NCBI RefSeq assembly: GCF_000699445.3
Contig: NC_067197.1
Coordinates: 620,001 to 684,000 of the forward strand
Direction: 5' to 3'
DNA: 64,000 nt
Source of the DNA: Schistosoma haematobium
Lineage: Eukaryota; Platyhelminthes; Trematoda; Strigeidida; Schistosomatidae
The position numbers and the translations under genes were made by a program. Of the stretch, positions 29,757-39,639 are shown in pieces; positions within the stretch are counted from its first letter, which is position 1, and each line of letters opens with the position of its first letter. The notes under the pieces were generated by a model. That model had not been told where the DNA came from and ran no database searches. It saw only the letters and a program-made list of their open reading frames with translations.

Positions 29757-29883
29757 ATTCCATTGTACTTGTTGAATGCTTGATTTCGAATTCCAAATAC
29801 AGTAAATTCGTTTGTACTCATCTAGTACTTCTTGACGTGATGAGAATTCTATATTGTACCAAAACTATGATATTGAATAAAGC

Positions 29884-29920
<37 letters not shown>

Positions 29921-29990
29921 CCAATTACGTTATTTCTGAGATTCTTAGTTCATACTAAAATTTAAATACTTCTAATTATCACACTATTGT
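29757..29990 (+). repeat. Solo LTR of the Gypsy element family
   Basis: Starts TGATTCCATTGTACTTGTTG and ends CTTCTAATTATCA. Its ends match the LTR-like sequences at 55857-55998 (minus), 61714-61764 (minus, partial) and 61939-62080 (plus). This copy has a longer middle, with GAATAAAGCC (a poly(A)-signal-like word) and an AAT run near 29888-29920 absent from the others. No internal element sequence adjoins it. A clear target duplication was not found. Confidence 0.6.
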
Positions 29991-30109
29991 AATTCATCGA
30001 AAAATTATTTTCCAAATTATATTTCAGTAGTTTCGATTTATCAGTATGGGAATGTGTAGAAATTGTGGTGTTTCAACAGTTAAATTCACGAGTCGATTAA
30101 AGGTATATC

Positions 30110-30190
30110 ACTATTGAAAACCTGGGGTCACTGGACGGCCTTCCGGTTCTATCACTGAACTCCTTGGGATTGTACATCCCTTGAGTGCCT
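30110..30190 (-). repeat. Hammerhead-type short repeat, fragment
   Basis: GAAAACCTGGGGTCACTGGA followed by CGGCCTTCC is the reverse complement of the family's 3' part (GGCCGTCCAGTG..CCAGGTTTTC). The catalytic boxes are degraded. Confidence 0.5.
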
Positions 30191-30737
30191 GCATACTGTG
30201 TAATATAATTACAATAAGCAAATGTCCTTATTGGAAGTATGCGGATGGATGTTCGGATAAGTCTTTCGCAAATGTTAAACGATTGACTGATCTAGACAAC
30301 GACATATGAACGAGGTTATTAAGCAGACGATAAAACCACTCATTCGTTCACTCACCATTCGTCCAGTCAAAATTCCAATCCTTAAGCGTATCACTACTCA
30401 ATGTATATGGAAGTGTATTTTGTTAAACCGAAATGATAGATGATTCATAAAATGCTTAATCACCACACTACACTGACGTGATCGCATGTTGTTGAGAAAT
30501 GAAACTGAGTTTGGAAACAAGCATTTCATGTAAGTGATTAGGTTGGATGCAGTATTTTATGGTTGAATACATGATGGTCGGTTGAAGTGAATCACTTGAT
30601 CTTTTCACAGTAAATTTCAATGTTGATTATTTGTGAAATAATTTATAACGAATTAAACTGACATCTTTGTAAAATAAATCAGAAATTCAACGATATCGTA
30701 ATTCATTCTTACCGGTTTTATATTGATCACATTTGAA
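30191..30737. other. No recognisable gene
   Basis: Unique AT-rich sequence before the start of the inverted-duplication partner. Nothing supported. Confidence 0.4.
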
Positions 30738-32810
30738 ACCAATTTATCATATTAGATTTTAAAGTGCATAGAATAATCGTTGCTAATGAATGGATCAATA
30801 GTCGAACGCTAGTGGAATATGAAGTTCTCGGGGGTATGTCAAACCTTATTTTACCAAAGTTGACTATTTTCACGCTTGAATGAATCACTTTTGTTTCATA
30901 AAATTGGAAATTTCATGTATCATTTCAGACAGTTATTAAATGATATCAAGCCATCAGTCTCAACTGACGTTACACTAAACGACGATTCACTGTTGCATAT
31001 TTAAAACGATTATTGACACATTTTGAACTACAATAGAAGTCCTCAGTTTGATGACGATGGATGAGATTATATCAGTCTGTTAGTTGATTGTGCATTCACT
31101 GGGAAGTGTCATTTGATTTTCATTTGGTACATGCAATATTGGATTTCGCCGAGGAATCGCCATTGGAGAAACACTTCATAAAATTGTAATTGACTTGGAA
31201 GCAATAGCTTAATTTCCAAAACCTCTACTTTATCCTACTCATCCGACCGACTAAATGAGTACAAAAATTACGTGTTGAAATTTCAGTTTATCATAGTCAG
31301 TAAATATTTGTACAGTATCGAAAGCACTAAGGGTTTTCACAGTGCGGAAGCGTTTCCTTTCTCGTGAATACGTACAGTGAATAACCACAAACATTGTTTT
31401 GTTCATCATGTGTTAGACTATTGGAATAATATTTCAACAGCAGAGAGAATCATTCCATAATCTGATGTCCAGATCGACTTCAATATTCGTTGTCCAAAAT
31501 CTTATTTATTGTCGACGAATTTTCATGATCGAACTAGTCTAACATGTCAACTGATAGCACACAGACTAGAATGTAGCCACATATTTTGAAACTTTCTATC
31601 ATTGTTGGTTGACCAAAATCTCTTCACGGAAAATCCCAACAATGAATTGAGTACCAATGTCACTCTTCCTTTGTTGTTTGGTTGAATTACCATGGTAATC
31701 TACATTCTGCATATGCAAAGTTGGTGTACACGAAATCTTTCAAGCATAAAGCACGAACGAGATCTGTTAACCATCTAGCGTGTACATTTCTTTTCTAATA
31801 TTAACAGTCATTGACATCCGTGACATTCGCCTGACAAATTTCATCGTTCAACTTACAGCGTTATTTTATTCAATTTCAACACGTTTTAGGGAAACGTGAA
31901 TAACATTGAAAGTGTATTGAATTTCGGATTGAGCAATGTGATTGCAAGTGCTCAGAGAATGAAATACTCATTTAACTCCGATATCGCCATCATTAAGTTA
32001 CAGTGACATGTTTTGTAATTTATTTATCTTTTGTTCGATAACTTGAAGTGCAATCACCTTTTTCTTTTCACTGAAGATTGTCCAAATCACAATTCGACTG
32101 AAGCATGTCAAGGCGAAACAACATTGAATACAAGGTGTATTTGGTGTGAAAAACCCCATTTATGCATTACTCAAAATGATGAAGATGTTCATGTCTTCGA
32201 AGTAAATGGTTGTCAGATTAAAGTAAGCAATTGGTAGACTTCAAAGATTGTTCTTAATTTCACGATATCCCAAACTGCAATCTTTTTTGGAAGAACATCT
32301 GTATTGTTACGAATTAGTAGTGATTACTATTGTACCCTCAGTGCATTAATCAAAGTAACTTATACGATATTGAAGCACATATGAATGCAATGCTCTATTT
32401 CCATGTGAACTCAAACGAAAGTCGTCAGTTAGATGTTGGATAGTGTGCACATATCACATTGATTGTTAAATCGATAGCATATATTCTAAATCATAATTCA
32501 TTGATCATATTGTGCAAATGAATCACGTTCGGTAAATATTTGATATTTTGTAATCATTATACTATTTCGTTCATTTCAGAACATCACTACAGATACAACT
32601 GTAGACATTGAGAAAAGAAAATCACTGCAATACGTGTACATCGTTGTACCATTAGTTATATCATTGCTTATTGTATGCATTGCCTGTGGCATTTGGCTAT
32701 GGTTCTACAGAAGGAGGAGGGTTTATCAATAGTTCTCACAAACTGCTTATCACTCGTTTTCATCAAGTTGACTTTGATATATTTTTATTTTGTATTTTAT
32801 GAAACACACA
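30738..32810. repeat. Inverted duplication, right proximal block
   Basis: Reverse complement of about 6915-9195. Similarity begins at AATTTATCATATTAG (30741), one intron end before the copied exon, and runs past the transmembrane exon to about 32810 (ATGAAACACAC). There it joins the block matching 120-1850. The 5 kb that separates these blocks on the left (1850-6915) is absent. Confidence 0.85.
30756..32732 (+). pseudogene. Truncated second copy of the CP391S-like gene (last exons)
   Basis: Three exons with good splice sites correspond to the last recognised exons of the gene at 6994-14123: 30756-30833 (EWINSRTLVEYEVLG), 32049-32222 (PSI-like, all seven cysteines kept) and 32580-32732 (transmembrane helix, tail RRRRVYQ). 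All three are open. The five or more upstream exons are missing: the sequence before 30738 is unrelated and holds transposons. A fragment matching 8841-9056 has a stop and a deletion of about 27 bases here. Compared with the left gene, most codon differences change the amino acid. It could still supply 3' exons to a chimeric transcript, but as it stands it is a gene fragment. Confidence 0.75.
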
Positions 32811-34513
32811 CACGCACATTCCATACTTCGCTTGCATGTCTTCCGTCAGTTGGCTCTTACTAACTTCATTGTTCTTTCATTCCAGATGAATTCAACTGTG
32901 TTCAGTGTGAAGCAGTTAACTACCAAAAACAATGGTAGATGGTCGAGCAATGTCGTGGATTGGTTGAAGTTAGACGTGAACACCGTAGGATGCTATTCAG
33001 TGGCAAAAGAATAAACGTTCGCGAAAGACTGAATGTTTTAGATCCGATTTCCTCTTTCATGATTGTCCATAGGTACTCCTATGGGGTCTCGTAATACAAT
33101 AAACAGGCTGCTGAGTGATTCCGTGATTTCAATCAAAAATCATATATCCTGGAATACATCTAGTTTCATTAACAAAGCGTCACACATTGTGATTATTATA
33201 GTCATTTTTACAGACTATGTGAAGAATTAAAAATTTCGTTTCATGATGACTCTTACGGTGATATTTCGGTTTGAGTTTTCATCCATACCACTGACTGTGA
33301 AATATTTCATTTATAAATACCGTGGAAATATTTCCACAGTATGTTACTCCTGAAGTTCACATTGTGTTCTCTAGAACAACTCTGCTTCGTTTTTAAACTG
33401 ATTACTTTTGCTTTTAACTCTTCTCTTAACTAACGTTGATTTTAAAAAATTAATTCGTTTGCACAACATCTGTCACTGACGTTTTGAATCGAATGATACC
33501 TCCTGTAAGATCCATTTTGATGGTTTTGTGTGTGTGTGTGTTTGAAAATCCCTCCATGTATACATTTGTAGTTTGTTCCTATTGTTGTTCCTTTAGTTGT
33601 ACATTTTGTTATTCTTTTTGAATCCATTTGAGTTGGTCATATTTGTATTTTATCAGAGTCATTATTTTTCTTACGCCTTCACTAAGTTTCCGTGTTTCTT
33701 CCTGAATTGCATTTTTGTTGTGTTTACTTGATACTAAGTCTTGGCAGCAGCTATAATGGTTTGTTACTCCTTTTGATTGTGTTGATTGCATGGACTGGAA
33801 TTGTACATTTTTGATTGTGAATTGAAGCACTCGTATAGAATCGGAAACACTCTGTGTTATTAAGCAATCAAATAGTATCTTTAGAACGAATCTCTGCGTG
33901 ATCTATCCAGACAGGATGGAATACCATTGATTTGTTGCGATCGGTAATTTTCTCTCATCCTCCATCAACTTCCTTATTTCTTGTAATTCAGACTTGATTA
34001 ATTGAAGAATTATTGGCTGAATAGCTGGGTGATCGTATTTATTTAGGTAATAGGGTATGTTTAAATTTATAATGAATTTCAGAATCGTCATTTTACTCAA
34101 TCACCTTGTTTTCGATTCATCCGGGCAAGAGCGCGTACCTAACCCACCTAGACAGTAATTCTTCATTCAAATCCTTAGTGTGAATCCAACGCATCGAAGA
34201 CGTTGTACGTTAATTAAAATAAAGTACTTTCCAAATTATTAAAAAAATTTATATACCAGAAACTTTGCGAAGTCATAGAATGTTTTTAACGTCATTCAGA
34301 TTTTCTCTATTAGGAGTGTTAGCGATATTAATGGCATCAAATGATGGAATATATTTGAGACATTTTCTCTTCCTCTTAAAATTTTAAACAGCATTTTAAT
34401 ATTGTCAGAGTGAGTATCCGTTGAGATTGCAGTAAATTTACCAATGGGATTCATGAGTATTATACTAAACGGCCGTCCGGTGTTTCCACGTTTCTAATGG
34501 TGGCCTAACATTG
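32811..34513. repeat. Inverted duplication, right distal block
   Basis: Reverse complement of about 120-1850, including a GT run near 33525-33542. It ends sharply at GGTGGCCTAAC (34513), after which a different duplicated segment begins. The terminal piece near 34450-34510 resembles a degraded hammerhead-type repeat (AAACGGCCGTCCGGTG). Confidence 0.8.
33609..34100 (-). pseudogene. Partner of the decayed frame at 539-1021
   Basis: Reads 164 codons in one frame with a single TAG (34100-33903, then 33830-33609). The first part includes LNKYDHPAIQPIILQLIKSE and RKLMEDERKLPIATNQWYSI; the second ends IKYKYDQLKWIQKE. The TAG sits at the same codon as one of the two stops in the left arm, so it predates the duplication. 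Unknown family. Confidence 0.45.
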
Positions 34514-34609
34514 TGCATGAAGATTGTCCGATTTCTAATTCCGAATACAATACGTTCGTCTGTCCTCATCTAGTTGGCAAGCGATATAACTCAATCTTCA
34601 TCGGGAAGG

Positions 34610-34990
34610 ATGGCTGGTGACCATCAATGGAATCAATGATGCGCTTTCCTCCAGATTCGTGACTCGTCAGCTGGATATATCTGCATCCGAGAATCGCCGT
34701 TCCCTCCGTGACTCGAATCAAGTATCGTTCGTTTCAAGCGGCATCGTGTTATTCACTTAGTTTGATTGATGTCTTCAATAATCGAAATCTACATAGATTG
34801 AACACTGTGATATTTTGCCATTCACTCATCATTGAAACGTCTGGTTCACTCGACAATATGTTGAATGATACTTCGATTCCTGGAAAGTTGTATCATTCAA
34901 AGAGTATTGGTGTTATGCAGCTAATGTGGTTTATAAGAGTAATTTTTCAACAAAGTCACATTATTCTATAAGTTTCCTCATTCTATTAAT
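34610..34990 (-). repeat. SM-alpha-like hammerhead repeat with long tail
   Basis: The minus strand reads CCAGCTGACGAGTCACGAAT, GGAGGAAAGCGCATC and ATTGATTCC. The CTGANGA and GAAA boxes are both intact, but stem II pairing is lost and stem I is weakened. The following 250 bases (around TACTTCGATTCCTGGAAAG) recur at 41450-41600 and 42410-42560, so they belong to the repeat or to its common flank. Confidence 0.6.
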
Positions 34991-35463
34991 TCTAAACTGA
35001 AATTAATCTGGTTCTAATTGCCTGCAGACTTCAATATTGTAGAGGTTCACGAATTGATTTGAAATCTTCAATAATTGGCTCATTGTGGCAATTTTATGTT
35101 CGAGATGCCGTCGAAAATAGCGAAACGATCTAACACAAAGTAACATATACTTTATTTTAAAGTGAAGATAAAGATGAAGTCCGGCTTCAGTCACTTCTGT
35201 TGAACATCTACTACAATCAATCTTCTGTTTGCTAAGTTATGAATGAACAAGATGTAAGATGGTTGAATGAAATGAACAGGTAGCTTGAAACAAAAAGTTT
35301 GCTCTAGCTCACACTCACCATTTGGAATGAAATGCAGTATAGAAACTGCAGATAATTCATATATCACTGGAACAATTGTCGCCTAGTGTCATGGTCGAAA
35401 AACGTTGTAATTCGAGGATAAATTCCACGACTAACAACTTTTAAGACTGGAACCTATATGTCT

Positions 35464-36635
35464 CACAGACCGAATCGCCACGCTACGGATCATCGTCGAA
35501 CAATCAGTTGAGTGGAACTCGTCACTGTGCATCAACGTCATTGACTGTAAGAATGCATTTGACTGTATGGGTAGGAGACTTTTATGAAACCTTCTTCGAC
35601 ACTATGATGTACCTGAGAAAATCGGAAATATCATACGGAATTAATACGACGGACTACAGTGCATGGTCGTGCAAGGAGGACAGCTAACAGATGCATTTCG
35701 AGTTAGGACCGGAGTCAGACAAGGCTGTCTACTCTCTCACTTCCTCTTTCTGCTAGTGATCGACCGGATTATGAAGACCTCGACATGTGAGGAAAAACAC
35801 GGGATGCAACGGACAGCTCAGAACCAGTTAGACGATTTGGACTTTGTAGATCACATGGCCCTCTTATCCTGTACATACGAACGAATGCAGATGATAACAA
35901 CTCGTCTAGCGGCATCCTCTGCATCAGTGGGTCTCATCATACACAAAAGGAAAGCCAAGATCTTCAAATATAACATGTAGGACATCAATCCAATCACATT
36001 TATTAGTGAAACTTTGGAAGACCTTGAATCTTTCACGTACCTGGCAAGCATCATCGATGAACAAGGGGGATCAGATGCAGACGACGATTGATAAAGCAAG
36101 GGTCACATTCCTTCAATTGAAGAACATATGGAACTCGAAACAACTTTCAACCAATATCAAAGTTACAATTTCCAATACGAACGTCAAGACAGTTCTATTG
36201 TACGGAGCTGAAACTTCAGGAACTACTACAACCATCATCAAGAAGGTTCAAGCATTCACAAAGAGCTGTCTACGCAAGATACTCAACATCCATTGGCCGG
36301 ATGACATCAGTAAGAACCTACTGTGGGAGAGAACAAGCCAGCTTCCAGCTGAAGAGGAAATTAGGAAAAGACAACATAAATGGATAGGACATACATTAGG
36401 CAAATAATTGAAATGCATCGTGAGGCAAGCTGTAACTTGGAATCCTTGAAAGGAAGCGGAAAAGAGGAAGGTCAAAGAACACATTACATCAGGAATTGGA
36501 AGCAGATATGAAAGGGATCATTAGAAAATGGAAAGAGATGGGAAGGATTGCTCAGGACAGGTTTTGGTTCAGAATGCTTGTGGTTGGCCTATGCTCCTCC
36601 ACGAGGAGTAACAGGCGTAAGTGAGTAACTAAGTA
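35464..36635 (+). mobile_element. RTE-like retrotransposon, copy 4 (5'-truncated)
   Basis: Starts at CACAGACCGAATCGCCACGC in the middle of the reverse transcriptase and runs to GAGTAACAGGCGTAAGTGAG. Frames 35663-35980 (TGVRQGCLLSHFLFLLVIDR; the active-site box reads FVDH instead of FADD) and 36006-36407 ([34 protein letters not shown]). Stops and shifts lie between them. The FVDH change alone would destroy catalysis. Confidence 0.85.
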
Positions 36636-36736
36636 ACGTGTATATTGTTGTACCATTAGTTATATCTTTCCCTGTTGTATGCATTTGCTGTGGCATTTGG
36701 CTATGTTTCTACAGAAGAACGATAGTTTATCCATAG
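36636..36736 (+). pseudogene. Third copy of the CP391S-like last exon (partial)
   Basis: From GTG at 36638 the frame is open to TAG at 36736: VYIVVPLVIS, then a hydrophobic core, CCGIWLCFYRR and TIVYP. It matches the transmembrane helix and tail of the gene at 6994-14123 but is more diverged. The 5' part of the exon is missing; the RTE tail of the adjacent segment joins directly at ACGTGTATATTG. It represents a further family member cut by rearrangement. Confidence 0.7.
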
Positions 36737-37770
36737 TTCCTAGAAACGTCTTGTCACTTGTTTCATTCATGCTGACCATGCTGTTTTCATTCATTTTTAT
36801 TGATCATTTCAATACATTAAATACATTCTCATGGACCTACACACCATTTTCATGATTGTTTACGTAATAACTGATGTAATTTTGTTGGTAGAAGATATCA
36901 AATATGCCTTTCTGTATTGGCATGATTGTTTTCATTCAAAAAAAGCTGATTAGCTTTACAAGAGTTTACAATTTTGCACTTGTCAATTAACAGTATCGTG
37001 TATACGTGATTATGTGACCTTTGAAATCAAAAATGAATCCGTAGTAAATGTCCATTTTGTTAAAGACTCAATACTGAGAAATGTCAATGGAAATTGATGT
37101 CGTTCATTGTTCTAAACTAAACTGTCGGAATGCGGCATCAATATTTATCAAGGCACATTAATCCATCGTTATGTGACTATTCACTGTTGAGTGAAAGCTT
37201 GTTGACAGACTGTTGTTAACTAGGTATTATGAACGCTGTTTTATGTCTCGATCAGATTTGTGAATGGTAATTTATGGGATCCATTTATCGACAAATACTA
37301 AATGTATGTTTTTACTGTGTAATTGTTATATAATTAAACTATTCATATTCGTGTTTCTCTCATAATAAGCTTTACTTTGACCTATGAAGTATTATTATGT
37401 TCTTTTACTATTCTTGAATTATGCCCTGTCTATTAATCACTACCTCTCACACTCACAGCCACTTTCGGTTAAATCTCGTGCAAATGATTTTTTTCTCATA
37501 CGATACGACGTTGTCTGTTTGATTAGTAAATAACCCCAGTATGTTTGAAATATAGTGACTCATATCACAGAGACTCGAATTGATGTTTCGGACTAAACTG
37601 GCTGATCTAGGCATGAATCAGCAGCGATAAGTACTCTTGACTTCTCGTACAGGTTTTATGCGTCATTGGTCCGATCGATAAGTCACTGCTCTACAATTGG
37701 CGGTATCATTACACTATACATTACCAGGGCGCTGATTATGGGATAGTTTTAGAGGGTCTAACTGACATTC
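36737..37770. repeat. 3' flank of the third gene copy (empty RTE site)
   Basis: Reverse complement of 6990-3390 without the RTE insertion. The junction ACTCAATACTGAGAAATG near 37070 is the unoccupied target. Similarity fades near 37770. Confidence 0.75.
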
Positions 37771-38044
37771 AAGTAGAAAAGAGGCAAGGTGTAGATTGGT
37801 TGAATCAGTGACAGTTTTCCGCAGCATCACTGAACAAGATGACGGATTTGAAAACCCAACACACATCTGTATTTTCATCAGTGATCGGTTACTTTATTAT
37901 ACAATGCTTGGTTAATAATCGGCTCTGTTCTCGTGGAAATATGTTCTCGTCGATGTTTATGACTGAGAACAATTGGTTTTTTCGTGTCATATGTGCATAG
38001 TGTGCGAGTTGCTTCAATATTGACATTAAGTCACAAACAATAAA

Positions 38045-38240
38045 AGCGGAGATGGATGGTGGCCAGCAATGGAATCCAGGACGCGCGTCACTTTGTCTCA
38101 TTTGAGATTCGTCAACTGGCTGTACCTGCATCACAGAGTTGATGTTTCCCAGCGATACTCTTACTCAGTATTATGTACTTCAAACATCGTCGCGTCATCC
38201 CTTTAGATACTCAGTATGGATAAATGCGTTTGTCAGACGA
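38045..38240 (-). repeat. SM-alpha-like hammerhead repeat, degenerate
   Basis: The plus strand has GCAATGGAATCCAGGACGCG. The minus-strand core reads TTGACGA, a loop, GAGACAAAGT, GCGCGTC and CTGGATTCC. The cleavage triplet GTC and one side of stem I are kept, but both catalytic boxes are mutated. Confidence 0.65.
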
Positions 38241-38465
38241 ACTCAATATTTTCGGTCTACTTTGACAAGCTTGATATAATATCCACTCCTTCGGATGGAA
38301 ATTCCGCCTAAGTGATTATGCTGCTAGTCCTGATTTCTCTCGTTGGTCTGATTGTCATAGAGGACATTTTAGTGATGAGAAAATGAAATCTTTGACGAAA
38401 CTCACATATTGGTGAAGAAAGATACACTCGTATATATGTCACAAAGCGAACAATTATGAATCATC

Positions 38466-38850
38466 ATGGGTCGAAAAATCATCAATGGAAATGGACTGAA
38501 CGGCCAGTATCGTCTTTGGTGCAACAGAGAACTCATCCACACTATTGCGACTCATCTCTCGGCAATATTACGCACTTGTTTGTGGTTTAAATTGCATATA
38601 CAATACGCCTTGTTGTGTACATTGTGTTCTCTTCAACATTGTTTCGGTATGTGCGCAACTACCAGAGTGCACAAAAACTATTCCAGAGTTACTAGTCGAC
38701 TTTCTGTATTACATTTTTCTCGGTTCACTCTGTTTAGAACTTTCCGATAGCATTCCCTTACAAAATGCCAGTCAATGTAAGAACCGCGAACATACAACCA
38801 AGAACTCCGCGAAGAACTTGATAAAGTCGGGGCAATCTTCTTGAGTGCAT
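38466..38850 (+). pseudogene. Possible N-terminal part of a Merlin-like transposase
   Basis: Open frames in two phases. The one from 38545 to 38844 includes PECTKTIPELLVDFLYYIFL and SLCLELSDSIPL, which by eye resembles the helix-turn-helix region between the zinc-ribbon and the catalytic domain of Merlin/IS1016-type transposases. The link rests mainly on its position just before the clearer fragment at 39230. Weak. Confidence 0.3.
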
Positions 38851-39229
38851 TAGACTCATGGGCACATTAAATATTTTGGCGAGACTGTAATTCATGGACG
38901 AGTCAATGAGAAGTGTTTTAGGGATTTCAAGTTACTGTGCCAAATTGAGTGCTTAATGCTAACGTACGATCGATTCACAGGGAATTTTGTACAAAACGTG
39001 ATAACTGAGCGGCTATAAAAAATAAAATGGCGAGACTATACTTTGTGGTTGAATCAATCAGGTATAAGATAATAGATCTCGGATTTTAACGCAAAAGCCT
39101 TTCATCCATTTGACTAAATAAACTTCTGGCATTATAGCTGATGTCAGTTCGTGATGAAAATCCCATATATAATTCCCAATTAAGGCAAATTATGACAAAT
39201 ATGGCGAACTGGATAATAAAAGCACCAGT

Positions 39230-39440
39230 AACACTTGCTGCAGCCAGATACTACAGACTCCTACATGGGCTTAGTTATGTGCATCGTGTCGTTATCCACA
39301 AGTAGCATTTTTTGTACTCAACAACCGGAGTGCACATAAACAGTATTGAAGCTATGTGGTCGAGGTTGAAGTAGTTCTCGAGACTTTATCATGGCTCCAG
39401 AAGCCCACTATTCTGCAGTCATGTGGATGATTGCATGCAT
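39230..39440 (+). pseudogene. Merlin (ISXO2-like) transposase C-terminal fragment
   Basis: The frame around 39268-39430 reads LSYVHRVVIHK, stop, HFLYSTTGVHINSIEAMWSR, LK, stop, then LYHGSR and HVDDCMH. This matches the ISXO2-like pattern of a conserved NH, then TG-H-x-N-x-IE-x-x-W-x-x-x-K, holding the last catalytic Glu. Two stops are visible. Merlin elements are known from schistosomes. The element is not intact. Confidence 0.6.
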
Positions 39441-39599
39441 TACGATTTTAGAACCTCTGAGCCTCTTTCCAACCTTGACAAGCTTTCGAACCACGTATAA
39501 GAAGTGTACCGACTTTATTTCCTTGGTTTTGTGTAACATGTTTTTACTCTTTACTGACAGTTTGCTGATCGGCTAATATTTCGCGAGGGCACATAAAGT

Positions 39600-39632
39600 C
39601 GTCCATAAATTAGAGTCTCGCCAATATTTTTT
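39600..39632 (-). repeat. Terminal inverted repeat candidate of the Merlin relic
   Basis: In reverse complement this reads TTGGCGAGACTCTAATTTAT followed by GGACGA. A near copy in plus orientation, GGCGAGACTGTAATTCATGG, starts near 38877, and a shorter one (GGCGAGACTATA) near 39031. Opposite orientations fit transposon ends, although the element between them is too short for a full transposase. Confidence 0.45.
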
Positions 39633-39639
39633 GTTAAGT

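Larger units (their letters stand above)
34514..36635. repeat. Segmental duplication, copy A
   Basis: Matches 42143-42720 joined to 48327-49883, i.e. the second copy without its BEL insertion. It includes an SM-alpha-like repeat, about 450 bases of other sequence and an RTE 3' fragment. The reading frames in the RTE part are almost identical between copies. It starts at AACATTGTGC and ends in the RTE tail, beyond which the flanks differ. Confidence 0.85.

Noticed and set aside
29780..29965. Poly-asparagine open frame
   Set aside because: It lies over the AAT run inside the solo LTR.
30756..32732. Right-arm gene copy as a functional gene
   Set aside because: Its exons are open, but all upstream exons are missing and the sequence before 30738 is unrelated, so it is called a gene fragment.
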